From: Mycobacterium paraense
GTDB taxonomy: Bacteria; Actinomycetota; Actinomycetes; Mycobacteriales; Mycobacteriaceae
NCBI RefSeq assembly: GCF_002101815.1
Contig: NZ_LQPM01000004.1
Coordinates: forward strand, 1-64,000
Direction: 5' to 3'
DNA length: 64,000 bases
Position numbers and translations under genes: made by a program. Shown here piece after piece: positions 35,551 through 44,797 of the stretch; position 1 is the first letter of the stretch, and the number at the start of each line of letters is the position of its first letter. Under the pieces are notes generated by a model that was not told where the DNA came from, searched no databases, and worked only from the letters and a program-made list of their open reading frames with translations.

Positions 35551-37074
35551 ATGCGGGAGTACCAGAGCTTCATCGACGGTCAATGGTTGAGCGACAACGC
35601 CGTCGGCACCATCGATGTCATCGATCCGTCCAATGAGGAGTTGATCGGCCGAGTAGTCGACGGGGGACCGAAGCAGGCGGCCCTGGCGATCGCGGCCGCC
35701 CGGCGGGCCTTCGACGAGGGCCCGTGGCCGTGGATGTCCGTCCGGGAGCGGGCGAAGATCATCAAGCGGTTCGCCGAAATCCTCGACGAGCGCAAAGCGG
35801 AACTCCGGGAGCTGATCGTCGCCGAGATCGGCTCGACCGGCTTCATCACCGACCTGATTCAGGTCGGGGGTGCCATCGAGGCGGCCCACTACTACGGCGA
35901 GTTCGTCGAACACGATGTGACGTGGGTGGAAACACCGGGCGGCCCGGTGGTTTCGCCGAACGGCCTCGGTGGCGTGACGGTGGTCCGCGAACCGGCCGGG
36001 GTGGTCGGGGTCATTACTCCCTTCAACTTTCCGTTCTCCATCAACATCCAAAAGTGCCTACCCGCGTTGGCCGTCGGCTGCACTGTGGTGCTCAAGCCCC
36101 ACCCTTGGACTCCGATGAATGCCCTGGAGCTGGCCAAGGTCGGCGAGGAGGCCGGCCTGCCACCCGGCGTGTTCAACGTCGTCGTGGGCGGTGCCGAGGT
36201 GGGCGAGGAGCTGTGTACCCACCGAGGCGTCGACATGATCGGCTTCACCGGTTCGACCGCGACCGGTCGACGCATCCGTGAGCTGTCGGCGGCCACGATG
36301 AAACGCGCACAGCTGGAGCTCGGCGGCAAAAGCGCGCACATCGTCCTCGACGATGTCACCGAAAGCGACGTCGCGGGAATAGGATTCGGGCAGGCCCTCA
36401 TGCATGCCGGACAGGCCTGCACGGTCACGTCGCGACTTCTCCTGCCCGAGCACCTGCTCGAGGCGTACGTCGAGGGCGTCAAAGCGATGGCTCCGATGAT
36501 CACCGTCGGCGACCCGCGTGATCCCGCCACCGTCGTCGGCCCGCTGATCAGGGATCAGCAGCGGCAGCGAGTCGAATCCTTCGTTGAGTCGGGTCTGCAG
36601 GAAGGCGCTCGTCTGGTGGCCGGCGGCAAACGTCCCGAAGATCTGCAACGCGGCTTCTACTACGAACCGACGGCGTTCGTCGACTGCCGCAGCGACATCC
36701 GTCTATGCCAGGAGGAGGTGTTCGGGCCTGTGCTCGCGGTGATGACCTATCGCTCCGAAGACGAAGCCGTCCGCATCGCGAACGACTCGGTCTACGGTCT
36801 CGCGGGTCTGGTTATGACCCGCAACGCCGCAAAGGGTTTCAACGTCGCCAGGCAGATCCGGACGGGCACCATCATGGTGCAGACTGTCGCACCCGGTGCC
36901 GACCTCGGCGCCAATCCAGGCAATGGGCAGGGGCCCGGCTGGTCGTTGCCGGCGCGTGGCATGTTCAACGGCGGCGGGCCGTTCGGTGGCTTCAAACAAA
37001 GTGGGCTCGGCCGAGAGCAGGGTCGGTGGGGCTTCGAGGAATACACCGAGCTGAAATCGATCACCATGATGTAG
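35551..37074 (+). CDS. Aldehyde dehydrogenase (NAD(P)-dependent)
   Basis: From ATG 35551 the protein has 507 residues. It has ITPFNFPFSINIQKCLPAL, GFTGSTATGRRI, the general-base Glu in LELGGKSAHI (E256) and the catalytic Cys in GQACTVTS (C290), then QEEVFGPVLAVM. It should oxidise the aldehyde produced by the alcohol dehydrogenase of the opposite arm to an acid, ready for CoA transfer by the next gene, 17 bp downstream. Confidence 0.9.
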   Translation: MREYQSFIDGQWLSDNAVGTIDVIDPSNEELIGRVVDGGPKQAALAIAAARRAFDEGPWPWMSVRERAKIIKRFAEILDERKAELRELIVAEIGSTGFITDLIQVGGAIEAAHYYGEFVEHDVTWVETPGGPVVSPNGLGGVTVVREPAGVVGVITPFNFPFSINIQKCLPALAVGCTVVLKPHPWTPMNALELAKVGEEAGLPPGVFNVVVGGAEVGEELCTHRGVDMIGFTGSTATGRRIRELSAATMKRAQLELGGKSAHIVLDDVTESDVAGIGFGQALMHAGQACTVTSRLLLPEHLLEAYVEGVKAMAPMITVGDPRDPATVVGPLIRDQQRQRVESFVESGLQEGARLVAGGKRPEDLQRGFYYEPTAFVDCRSDIRLCQEEVFGPVLAVMTYRSEDEAVRIANDSVYGLAGLVMTRNAAKGFNVARQIRTGTIMVQTVAPGADLGANPGNGQGPGWSLPARGMFNGGGPFGGFKQSGLGREQGRWGFEEYTELKSITMM

Positions 37075-37091
37075 CGGGGAAAGGCTACCCG

Positions 37092-38264
37092 ATGGAACTT
37101 CTCAAGGATGTTCGAGTCCTCGAGGTGTCACTCTTCTCCGCGGATGCACTGGGCGGACACCTGGCTGATCTCGGCGCAGAGGTGATTAAGGTGGAGCCGC
37201 CCGGCGGCGGTGGCTTCCGCGGTTCGGCGGTTTCCGGAGGCGAGCTGCAGGACTCGCACTGGAACCGCGGCAAGAAGAGCGTGGCGATCAACTTGAAAAC
37301 GGCTGAGGGGCAAGAGGCGTTTCGCCGCCTCGCCGCGACATCGGCGGTGGTGATCGACGGACTCCGTAACGGAACCGCGCGCCGGCTCGGCTTCAGCTAC
37401 GACGACATCGTCGCAGTCAACCCGACCGTTGTCTACTGCGTACTCAACGGGATGGGCAGCTATGGGCCCTACACCCAATTGGCTACGCACGGACTGTCCT
37501 TCGATTGTTTCGCGGGTTTGAGTCCGCCGATCATCGAAGCGGATGGAACGCCGCGTCTTTCGGGGGCGGCCACCGGAACGACGGGCGTTCTGGCGGGACC
37601 GCTGTACGCAGCCATGGGCGTACTCGCCGCGCTGCACGCCGCCGCGCGCGACCGCAAGCCGCAGTACGTCGAAGTGGCGCAGGTCGATGCGGCGATTAAC
37701 TGGAACTTTCAGCACCTCACGGCGTTGGCGAACGGCCAACCGGCCTACGGCGAGGGAATCCGCGCCTCGCTTCGCTACCAGTACTACGAAACGGGCGACG
37801 GCAACTACGTGGTGTTCAACGCTCTGGAGGACAAGTTCTGGCTGAGATTCTGCGAGTCAATTGACAGGATGGATCTCTACGAGCCCGGGCGCCAGAAGCC
37901 GGGGAAGGATCCCGAGGCAGAGTCCCGGCTGCGCGACGAGTTAACGGCAATATTCAAGGAACGCACGCGCAACGAATGGACCGACTTCTTCATTGCGACC
38001 GATATCGCAGGTGCCCCAGCATTTTTGGGCGCGGACCTTTTCGACGACGACCACGCGAAGGCTCGCCGCCTCGTTTACGAGCAGGCTCAATCCGACGGGC
38101 CGTCGCGGCGATTGATCGGCACGTGCATCAAGACCAAACCCGACGAAGAGTTCGGACCGCCGGCCGCACCGCGCGTTGGGCAGCATACGGAAGAGGTGCT
38201 CGGCGCCCTGGCAGGCTACGACGAGGCCGGAATCGAGCGCCTTCGTTCGGCTGGCGCAATCTGA
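37092..38264 (+). CDS. Family III CoA-transferase, lacking the usual catalytic Asp
   Basis: The 390-residue protein is a single CaiB/BaiF domain (LGGHLADLGAEVIKVEPPGG, NRGKKSVAINLKT). By hand alignment, the position of the catalytic Asp is V166 in GTTGVLAGPLYAAMG. Either the protein is a structural or partner subunit, uses another residue, or my alignment is off. It follows the aldehyde dehydrogenase by 17 bp. Confidence 0.82.
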   Translation: MELLKDVRVLEVSLFSADALGGHLADLGAEVIKVEPPGGGGFRGSAVSGGELQDSHWNRGKKSVAINLKTAEGQEAFRRLAATSAVVIDGLRNGTARRLGFSYDDIVAVNPTVVYCVLNGMGSYGPYTQLATHGLSFDCFAGLSPPIIEADGTPRLSGAATGTTGVLAGPLYAAMGVLAALHAAARDRKPQYVEVAQVDAAINWNFQHLTALANGQPAYGEGIRASLRYQYYETGDGNYVVFNALEDKFWLRFCESIDRMDLYEPGRQKPGKDPEAESRLRDELTAIFKERTRNEWTDFFIATDIAGAPAFLGADLFDDDHAKARRLVYEQAQSDGPSRRLIGTCIKTKPDEEFGPPAAPRVGQHTEEVLGALAGYDEAGIERLRSAGAI

Positions 38265-38348
38265 GTATCAGCGCAAGCCCGCAGCCGACGCGGTGGCGCC
38301 CAGCCGCAGGGATGTTCGCTACTGCCAGGTGGTCTACGCTTGGGCGAC

Positions 38349-38954
38349 ATGGTTGACCATCGCCACGTCGAATGGGACCCAGACACGCGACGCATCCTCA
38401 CGGCCCGGCTCCTGTTGCGCCCTTGGCAACTCGACGACGACCTCGCCGCATACCGGATATACGGAGCGCCGGAGGTTTCGCGTTGGCTGCGTCCGGCGCT
38501 GCCGTTGATCACCGACCAGGAGCACATGCGCCGACTCCTGGGCGAATGGATTGCGGAGAGTGATGCGGCCGGACTGCCCCTGGGCCGATGGGCGGTAACC
38601 GCCAGGGACTCTGGCGACCTGATCGGGGGAGTGGCACTGCTTCCACTTCCACCCGGCCGGACCGACCTTGAGATCGGATGGCAGGTTGCACCGACGCTGT
38701 GGGGTCACGGCTACGGTGCGGAAGCCGGTCATGCGGTGGCCCATCAAGCATTCACAAATGTCGGTGTCAGTGAGGTTTTCGCTGTTGTGCGGCCAGGCAA
38801 TCATCGCGGGGTGGCTACGGCGCGCCGAGTTGGCATGGAATGGGTAGGGGAGACCGACAAGTACTACGACCTGACCCTTGAGATCTACCGTCTCAACAAA
38901 GCAGATTTGGATCTGCCTGAACCGGCCTGTGCACCAGCGCCGGGATGGCCCTAG
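38349..38954 (+). CDS. GNAT-family N-acetyltransferase (RimJ/RimL type)
   Basis: ATG 38349 gives 201 residues; a TTG nine bases earlier is possible. The fold begins RILTARLLLRPWQLDD, with the acetyl-CoA loop in IGWQVAPTLWGHGYGAEAGHAVAHQA and a closing FAVVRPGNHRGVATARRVGM. RimJ-like members acetylate protein N termini or small amines. It is 84 bp after the CoA-transferase and may be a separate function. Confidence 0.8.
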   Translation: MVDHRHVEWDPDTRRILTARLLLRPWQLDDDLAAYRIYGAPEVSRWLRPALPLITDQEHMRRLLGEWIAESDAAGLPLGRWAVTARDSGDLIGGVALLPLPPGRTDLEIGWQVAPTLWGHGYGAEAGHAVAHQAFTNVGVSEVFAVVRPGNHRGVATARRVGMEWVGETDKYYDLTLEIYRLNKADLDLPEPACAPAPGWP

Positions 38955-39073
38955 CGCCCAAGCGGTCGCACTCCTCAAGTGCCTCGTCGCAACGCTGCCC
39001 TGCTCACGGCGTGATCGGGCACGGACTCTGTGCCGTTCGGCGTCAGCAGTCGGCACCGGCAACGCGCCGGAAC

Positions 39074-39114
39074 TCACCCGGGTGAAACAGTGCCGGGGTG
39101 ATGACGGCTCACCC
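39074..39114 (+). promoter_or_regulatory. Composite TCACCCGGGTGA element, box 1
   Basis: TCACCCGGGTGA (39074-39085), 10 nt, GGGTGA-TGACGGC-TCACCC (39096-39114). One of eight such boxes; it lies 99 bp upstream of the SDR gene in the same orientation. The 10-nt inner gap is one shorter than in the other seven. Confidence 0.75.
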
Positions 39115-39213
39115 CGCCGGACAGCAGACTCGGGGCCAGTTCAAGGCTGACAAGGGCATGGCAGTACAGGCCCGGCAGGAGCCGTCGAGAGTGATTAGCA
39201 GAAGGGTCTCGCC

Positions 39214-39984
39214 ATGCACTTCGAGTCAAAGAAGGTCGTCGTCGTCGGGGGCAGCGCCGGCATGGGCCGCCAGGTCGCCGCCGATATCGTGCGCCACGGC
39301 GGTAGCTCGGTGGTCGTCGGCCGGTCAAAAGACCGTGTCGATGACACGGTGACCGAATTGACGGGCAGCGGTGGCCAAGCGTGGGGGATCACCGCGGAGT
39401 TGACCGATCGCGCCGCGGTGGCCGATGTGCAGCGCGCGCTTTCAGAGGATCACAGCGACGCGACACTGCTCGTCAATGCGGCCGGATTCTTCATCCCCAA
39501 GCCGTTTCTCGAGTATGACGCCCTGACCTATGACTCGTACATGGAGCTCAATTACGCGCTGTTCTTCCTGACGCAGACCGTCGTTGCGGGGATGATCGCC
39601 CACGGGAAGGGCGGCTCAATCGTCAACATCGGCAGCATGTGGGCGCATCAGGCGATCGGTCTGACCCCATCGTCGGGGTACTCGATGCAAAAGGCCGGCC
39701 TGCACGCACTGACCCACAACCTGGCCATCGAACTCGCCGGGCACAAGATCCGCGTCAACGCGGTGGCGCCGGCGGTCGTCAAGACCCCGCTCTACGAGGG
39801 CTTCATTCCGAAGGACGAGATCGACGCGACGCTTTCCACTTTCGCGCCGCTTCATCCGCTGGGACGAGTCGGCACTCCGGCCGACGTGGCCAATGCAGTG
39901 ACCTACCTGCTGTCGGACGAGGCCAGTTGGGTCACCGGCGCGATTCTCAACGTCGACGGCGGCATCATGGCGGGCCGCAACTAA
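39214..39984 (+). CDS. Short-chain dehydrogenase/reductase
   Basis: The 256-residue SDR has the cofactor loop [17 protein letters not shown], the catalytic Ser in NIGSMWAHQ, Tyr-x3-Lys in [12 protein letters not shown] and [15 protein letters not shown] at the end. AGAAGGG precedes the ATG. Substrate unknown. It is the first gene after box 1 and is followed at 44 bp by msrB, so it may lead an SDR-msrB-msrA operon. Confidence 0.88.
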   Translation: MHFESKKVVVVGGSAGMGRQVAADIVRHGGSSVVVGRSKDRVDDTVTELTGSGGQAWGITAELTDRAAVADVQRALSEDHSDATLLVNAAGFFIPKPFLEYDALTYDSYMELNYALFFLTQTVVAGMIAHGKGGSIVNIGSMWAHQAIGLTPSSGYSMQKAGLHALTHNLAIELAGHKIRVNAVAPAVVKTPLYEGFIPKDEIDATLSTFAPLHPLGRVGTPADVANAVTYLLSDEASWVTGAILNVDGGIMAGRN

Positions 39985-40028
39985 CTCAAGCGCCTCACCA
40001 CTAAGCCTGCGCAAACGAAGGAGACAAG

Positions 40029-40496
40029 GTGCCACACCAATACAGCAAGGACCCGGCCGCGGTCGACGCGCTGACGCCCCAGCAATACCACGTCACCCAG
40101 GAGAGCGGCACCGAGCCTCCGTTCACCGGCGAGTATTGCGACAACCATGAACCCGGCATCTACGTCGACATCGTCTCTGGCGAACCGCTTTTCGCGTCCG
40201 TGAACAAGTTCGACAGCGGAAGTGGGTGGCCGAGTTTCACCCAGCCCATCGACGCGGACAGCCTGGTTGAGAAACGGGACCGCAGCCACTTCCTGGAACG
40301 GATCGAGGTGCGATCCGCCCACGCCGATAGCCACCTGGGCCACGTATTCCCGGACGGCCCGCCAGAAGCCGGTGGGTTGCGCTACTGCATCAACTCGGCG
40401 TCGCTGCGATTCATCCACCGCGACGACCTGGAAGCGCAGGGCTATGGGCAATATCTGCGCTTGTTCACGAAGGCCGGATCAGAGCAGAAATCATGA
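40029..40496 (+). CDS. msrB: Peptide methionine-(R)-S-oxide reductase
   Basis: GTG 40029 follows GAAGGAG. The 155-residue protein has the MsrB core [33 protein letters not shown] and the catalytic cysteine C120 in [11 protein letters not shown]. The two CxxC zinc pairs found in many MsrB proteins are absent; C37 may be the resolving cysteine. It reduces methionine-R-sulfoxide in oxidised proteins. It overlaps msrA by 4 bp. Confidence 0.93.
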   Translation: MPHQYSKDPAAVDALTPQQYHVTQESGTEPPFTGEYCDNHEPGIYVDIVSGEPLFASVNKFDSGSGWPSFTQPIDADSLVEKRDRSHFLERIEVRSAHADSHLGHVFPDGPPEAGGLRYCINSASLRFIHRDDLEAQGYGQYLRLFTKAGSEQKS

Positions 40497-41038
40497 CCAA
40501 CCACACCAAGATCGCCGTTCTCGCCGGCGGGTGTTTCTGGGGTATGGAGGATCTGTTCCGCCGGCAGCCCGGTGTGGTGTCCACTCGCGTCGGCTACACC
40601 GGAGGCAGCAACACGTACCCCACCTACCGCGATCATCCCGGACACGCCGAGGCGATCGAAATCACCTACGACCCAGACGAAACCGATTACCGGGCGCTGC
40701 TGGAATTCTTCTTCCAAATCCACGACCCGACCACCAAGAACCGTCAGGGCAACGACGTCGGAACCAGTTACCGGTCGGCGATCTTCTATCTGGACGACGA
40801 GCAAAAGCAAATCGCAGTGAACACGATCGCCGACATCGAGCATTCAGGGCGGTGGCCCGGCAGGGTCGTGACCGAAGTCAAGCCGGCCGGCGAGTTTTGG
40901 GAAGCCGAACCCGAGCACCAGAACTACCTACAACGCTACCCATCCGGCTATACCTGCCATTACATCCGCCCCGAGTGGGCGCTGAACCGGCGTACCGAGG
41001 GGGCAGCGACGGCGGAACATGAGGCGCCCACTCAGTAA
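40493..41038 (+). CDS. msrA: Peptide methionine-(S)-S-oxide reductase
   Basis: The 181-residue protein has the catalytic GGCFWGMED (C14) and family blocks [23 protein letters not shown] and [21 protein letters not shown]. It reduces methionine-S-sulfoxide and complements MsrB, to which it is translationally coupled (ATGA). Downstream, 207 bp separate it from the converging sigma factor gene; no convincing gene is seen there. Confidence 0.95.
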   Translation: MTNHTKIAVLAGGCFWGMEDLFRRQPGVVSTRVGYTGGSNTYPTYRDHPGHAEAIEITYDPDETDYRALLEFFFQIHDPTTKNRQGNDVGTSYRSAIFYLDDEQKQIAVNTIADIEHSGRWPGRVVTEVKPAGEFWEAEPEHQNYLQRYPSGYTCHYIRPEWALNRRTEGAATAEHEAPTQ

Positions 41039-41245
41039 CGAGACGGGCTTGCTAACACGAGACGACGGCCCCGCCACCCCGCCTGACCGCCAGGTGTTGC
41101 TGAGCGCCTACGCACCGTTGGTGCTTTACGGCGCCGCAGCTGCTGCGTCTTGGGTTTCATCCCGGCTCGGCGCGGGCGGCGGTGGTGGGGGTGTCTGCAG
41201 CCAGCCGGCCGTTCCCAGCGCGTAGCGGCCCGAGGTCGGCCCGCT

Positions 41246-41935
41246 CTAACGCTGGGTTGCCGCGCTCGGGGCCTTGTTGATCGTCGGGGCCGCATGATCG
41301 GTTGGCGGGCCGAATAGTAAATGACGCAGTCGCTTTCGCCCGCGGTTGAGCCTCGAACCTACGGTTCCTTGCGGGGTGCCCGTCATGGCGGCGATCTCCT
41401 TGTAGGAGTATCCCGCGATGTCGGCAAAATAGACGGCTGTACGAAACTGCTCGGGCAAGGCCATCATCGCCGCCTTGAGGTTAGGGTCTGGCATCATCCC
41501 GAGCGCCAGGTCTTCGGCCGACAGCAGGCCTCCAGGCGTGCGCGGTGCATTCGCCACGAGGTGTCGATCGCTGATCTCACCAGTCGGATGGAACTTGGGA
41601 CGGCACTTCTGCCTGCGATAGCTGCTGATGTAGGTGTTGGTCATGATCCGCCGGAGCCATGCATTGAGGTTTGTTCCTGGCTCGAATGCCCGGAGACCGG
41701 CATAGGCGTTGAGCATTGTTTCTTGCACCAGATCCTCCGCGTCCGCGCGGTTGGAAGTCATCCGAAGAGCTTGCCGATACAGAGGCTCGAGAAGCGGGCC
41801 AACGGCGCTTTCAAATTGAGCGTTTGGCCGGCGGTCCGGCACCTTTGCGCATTGGGCGTTCAAGCGCGCTTCTTCGAGGGCCGACCCCGAAGTGATACAG
41901 CCTTGACCACAGGTACGAGTTTTCTTCGCCTCCAC
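41246..41935 (-). CDS. ECF sigma factor, SigH/SigR-like, with Cys-bearing N-terminal extension
   Basis: I chose GTG 41935 because GGAGG lies 5 nt upstream; the ATG at 41992 would fall inside box 2. The 229-residue protein has region 2 ([28 protein letters not shown] ending near [11 protein letters not shown]) and region 4 ([25 protein letters not shown] ... [14 protein letters not shown]), close to M. tuberculosis SigH. Residues 1-43 are extra and hold C9, C13 and C29 (CGQGC motif). No zinc anti-sigma gene (RshA type) adjoins, so it is an orphan. SigH-type factors govern thiol-oxidative stress. Confidence 0.85.
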   Translation of the reverse strand: MEAKKTRTCGQGCITSGSALEEARLNAQCAKVPDRRPNAQFESAVGPLLEPLYRQALRMTSNRADAEDLVQETMLNAYAGLRAFEPGTNLNAWLRRIMTNTYISSYRRQKCRPKFHPTGEISDRHLVANAPRTPGGLLSAEDLALGMMPDPNLKAAMMALPEQFRTAVYFADIAGYSYKEIAAMTGTPQGTVGSRLNRGRKRLRHLLFGPPTDHAAPTINKAPSAATQR

Positions 41936-41978
41936 AGCAACCTCCGCATGCCAACTGGTGCCAGCATCCAGGGCCGCG

Positions 41979-42020
41979 GGGTGAGTGGTCATCACCCGCC
42001 GAAGCAATTCATCCGGATGA
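41979..42020 (-). promoter_or_regulatory. Composite element, box 2 (sigma factor side)
   Basis: Read leftward: TCATCCGGATGA (42020-42009), 11 nt, GGGTGA-TGACCAC-TCACCC (41997-41979 end). Both half-sites of the first palindrome carry the same C-to-T type change, keeping symmetry. It ends 43 bp before the sigma factor start. Confidence 0.72.
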
Positions 42021-42142
42021 GCACCCGCGCCACTGACAAGCTCGAGTCGGCAGCCAGGTGCCGTCGCGAGTGCTGTAGTGGTGCGCCGGCGGCTCGCTTC
42101 GTCCTGGCGCCCGCGGTCGACCGCCATCGAAGTGTCCGACTA

Positions 42143-42184
42143 TCACCCGGGTGAATGGCGGAGGTGGGCGACGACAGCTCACCC
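42143..42184 (+). promoter_or_regulatory. Composite element, box 3
   Basis: TCACCCGGGTGA (42143-42154), 11 nt, GGGCGA-CGACAGC-TCACCC (42166-42184). It faces right toward the 19-Cys protein gene (124 bp). Boxes 2 and 3 sit back to back in the 373-bp divergent gap 41936-42308, which otherwise holds no gene. Confidence 0.72.
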
Positions 42185-42308
42185 CTCTCCGACCCATGCT
42201 TTTAACGTCTACAACCACACAGCCGTGTTCTGTTGTGTAAGAAGCCACCTTGCGCGGAGCAGGCTCGAATAGCAGAGACAACCATCTGCCCGAAGCAGGA
42301 GGACATGG

Positions 42309-42716
42309 GTGAGCGCCGCTAAAAGAATGCTGGAGACCTATCCGCGAGATCTAGGCGGGATCGACAGGGCCAAGCTGGTCGCTTGCATCGACGCCTGTTT
42401 CGAATGCGACCAAGCTTGCACAGCGTGTGCAGACGCGTGCCTCAGCGAAGAGGACGTTTATCACTTGACCAAATGCATCCGCACATGCCTGGACTGCTCG
42501 GATGTCTGCGCAACCACCGGCCGCGTCTTGTCCCGGCACACCGACTGCGACGCCAACTTGACCAGGACGACGCTCGAAACGTGCGCCACCGCCTGTAGGA
42601 CAAGCGCAGACGAGTGCGACAAGCATGCCGCGAAACACGAGCACTGTCGCGTGTGCGCCGAGGTATGCCGTCGGTGCGAACGAGCCTGCCGCGACCTCGT
42701 TGCGGCGCTCGGTTGA
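42309..42716 (+). CDS. Cys-rich four-helix-bundle protein (DUF326, copper-storage-like)
   Basis: GTG 42309 follows AGGAGGAC. The 135-residue protein contains 19 cysteines spaced along helices mostly as CxxxC or CxxC (ACIDACFECDQACTACADAC, KCIRTCLDCSDVC, HCRVCAEVCRRCERAC). This is the pattern of DUF326/Csp-type four-helix bundles that store copper(I) inside the bundle; no signal peptide is seen, so it would be cytosolic. It is divergent from the SigH-like gene. Metal identity is inferred. Confidence 0.85.
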   Translation: MSAAKRMLETYPRDLGGIDRAKLVACIDACFECDQACTACADACLSEEDVYHLTKCIRTCLDCSDVCATTGRVLSRHTDCDANLTRTTLETCATACRTSADECDKHAAKHEHCRVCAEVCRRCERACRDLVAALG

Positions 42717-42800
42717 GACAACCACCGAGCGGCCTGGACCCGCTTGCCATTCGCCGCTGCGCCAGTGTGACCTTGAAGAGAAAGAGTGGAGAGGGCACTG

Positions 42801-43250
42801 ATGGGAATTTATGAATTCGATGACGTGCAGGCCCATCTTCTCGAACCAGAAGAAAGCCTGGACTCAGAACAGACTGGCATCGACCTCGACGAGGGCTACT
42901 CGCCTCCAGAACACCCTCGTGAACTGCGGGCGTGGGGTATCACCACGAGGGAAGCGCGAACCCATGAAAGTCTGGCGCGCCGGCTGGCCCGCGAGGTTCC
43001 CGACGTGACCGATCAGTGGGATGGCGACGGTATCGGTGACAGCGCTGACAGCGATGGTGAGCTCATCGATGATCAGGTCGGCGCCATGCGCGCGGGTCGC
43101 CTCGTCGCCTTCGACGCCGACGCGACGGATTTCAGTACCGATTACCGTGCGCACGACGTCGGCATTGACGGCGGCGCTGCCTCGGCCGAGGAAGCCGCCA
43201 TGCATATCGTCGATGAAGACACCGGCGACGGTGAAGGATGGCGTCTCTGA
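42801..43250 (+). CDS. Acidic DUF5709-type protein
   Basis: ATG 42801 gives 149 residues. The protein is strongly acidic, with an N-terminal block (DVQAHLLEPEESLDSEQTGIDLDEGYSPPEHP) and C-terminal AEEAAMHIVDED, typical of the actinobacterial DUF5709 family of unknown function. GAGAGGGC precedes the start. It follows the 19-Cys gene by 84 bp in the same direction. Confidence 0.7.
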   Translation: MGIYEFDDVQAHLLEPEESLDSEQTGIDLDEGYSPPEHPRELRAWGITTREARTHESLARRLAREVPDVTDQWDGDGIGDSADSDGELIDDQVGAMRAGRLVAFDADATDFSTDYRAHDVGIDGGAASAEEAAMHIVDEDTGDGEGWRL

Positions 43251-43399
43251 TGACGCGCACCACGCCGCCACCTCGTTCGAACTGGGCCTCTGGGCCGGAA
43301 ATGGCTGCTCCAAAGGGTATTTCGCTACTCCACCCCGCTCGGTGTGAGTAGGCCGAATGGGCGGCCGCAACGAGGACATCGGCTGAAGGACAGCCACAC

Positions 43400-43966
43400 G
43401 TGGACCGAGTATTTTCTGTCCTGATTGGCGACCCGTCCGGTGCCGCAGATGTTGCTATCAAGACCTCGGCGTTGTTCCTCACAGCCGCAATCCTGTTTCG
43501 TTTCATGGAACGCCGCACTCTCGCGGAATTCGCGCCGTTCGACTGGATCGCTGCGGTCGCCGCCGGAGCCATCGTGGGGAGGGCCGCCACCGCCAGCGAT
43601 ACCTCCTGGCTCAACGCAACCGCGGCGCTCATCTGCCTTCTAGGCACCCACGCGGTACTCGCGAGGTTGCGTTTCATTCCAGGCGTGCGACGTTTTATCG
43701 ATCCTCCTCTGAAAGTGCTGATCCGCAACGGACAGGTCGATCGACGCAACCTACGCCGATGCGGACTCACCAGTTCTGACCTCGAGGCTGTGCTACGACA
43801 GCACGGGCACGAGAGCTCCGACCGCATTCACTTGGCGATCTTCGAAGCCAAAGGCGCGATCTCCATTTTGCTGAAGGATGAGAGGAGTGATCGGCACGGT
43901 TCTCGAGTTGATCTGCGGCGGAGCGAACATCGGCGCTGGCGTGTGACGCCTAGACGATTCGATTGA
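43400..43966 (+). CDS. DUF421 (YetF-like) membrane protein
   Basis: The 188-residue protein (GTG 43400) has two to three membrane segments in residues about 20-90 (ALFLTAAILFRFMERRTLAEFAPFDWIAAVAAGAIVG) and a cytoplasmic YetF-type domain (PPLKVLIRNGQVDRRNLRRCGLTSSDLEAVLRQHG). It is membrane-anchored; function unknown. The C-terminal tail is Arg-rich. After it, 170 bp without a gene precede the next stop codon. Confidence 0.8.
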   Translation: MDRVFSVLIGDPSGAADVAIKTSALFLTAAILFRFMERRTLAEFAPFDWIAAVAAGAIVGRAATASDTSWLNATAALICLLGTHAVLARLRFIPGVRRFIDPPLKVLIRNGQVDRRNLRRCGLTSSDLEAVLRQHGHESSDRIHLAIFEAKGAISILLKDERSDRHGSRVDLRRSEHRRWRVTPRRFD

Positions 43967-44136
43967 CCACCGTTCAAGCATTCATCCGGAGGAGTCCCAG
44001 TCAGGGCTGTTTGCTTTCTTGGCGGCGCCCACTGCCACCAGGTCAGTTACGAGCCATAATTTCGCGCGGCCGGCTCGCAGTGCTGCGAGTGGCGATGACG
44101 CGGTCTTGACCCTCAGTCATCGCCGGTCGAGCCCAC

Positions 44137-44526
44137 CTAAACCGCCTCCGACTGCTGCAAGCGAATAATGCCGAGCATCAAGCGAAGTTGCGGCTCTTCG
44201 GGGCTACCGACATAGGCATTCAGCCAGCCCGTCAGCTTCGAGAGTATCTCTACGGGTAACGCCATCCGGGTTGACAGGAGGACGGTGAGGATGCGCCTGA
44301 TCGCGAGATGGGTTTCGCCGCAGCCTAGCTCGACGAAAATCATTGTGCGCTCATAGCCGGTCAGACACGACCCCACCGCGTCGACAAGTGACCACGCCAT
44401 GTCCTGATCGGAGACGATCGACGCATCAGTCGCGGAGCGCTTTTGCGCCCGCGAATCGCGACTCGCGAAGTTCAGTGTCGTTGGCGACGCCAATCGCGCC
44501 AGAGCATGCTTCATATCAGGGACCAC
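44137..44526 (-). CDS. Hypothetical helical protein
   Basis: I do not recognise this 129-residue protein (GTG 44526; ATG 44514 is an alternative). It is soluble and mostly helical, with two cysteines (SCLTGY, LGCGETH) and a C-terminal leucine-rich part (LPVEILSKLTGWLNAYVGSPEEPQLRLMLGIIRLQQ). Box 4 of the composite element lies 271 bp upstream in matching orientation, which supports it being a real, regulated gene. Confidence 0.55.
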   Translation of the reverse strand: MVPDMKHALARLASPTTLNFASRDSRAQKRSATDASIVSDQDMAWSLVDAVGSCLTGYERTMIFVELGCGETHLAIRRILTVLLSTRMALPVEILSKLTGWLNAYVGSPEEPQLRLMLGIIRLQQSEAV

Positions 44527-44797
44527 CGCCTCGTAGGGCGGGTTTTTGCGGGGCTGGGGTAGACGCCTTCATCGCGCCTTATGGATGCGCCATCGCAGGC
44601 GCAAACGATCACCTTCTCGGCCTTCATGCAGCTAGCCACGTCGTGGTCCCCTTCCCGGTCTTTCTGGGCGGTGACTGGCCCGCTCAACTTCGAGCTATGT
44701 TCTTGATCCAGTCGACAAGCGGCGTGGGACTCGCGCTGCGCCCTGCCATTTGGTCATGAGCCCACCAGCTGCTCTCAGATGAGGCTGCCCCCGTATG
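44527..44797. other. Gene-free stretch between box 4 and the hypothetical gene
   Basis: With box 4 it forms a 351-bp gap between the DUF417 stop and the hypothetical protein start. A rightward open frame across it lacks a start signal and overlaps the hypothetical gene, so I leave it out. Nothing else is seen. Confidence 0.5.

Noticed and set aside
41019..41225. 68-codon frame overlapping the end of msrA
   Set aside because: No ribosome-binding site and a glycine run at the C terminus; likely chance in GC-rich DNA.
43980..44010. TCATCCGGAGGA as a possible further box
   Set aside because: The first palindrome is broken and no GGGTGA-N7-TCACCC follows at the right distance.
44343..44759. 138-codon rightward frame
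   Set aside because: It overlaps the leftward hypothetical gene, has no start signal, and box 4 points leftward, supporting the other strand.
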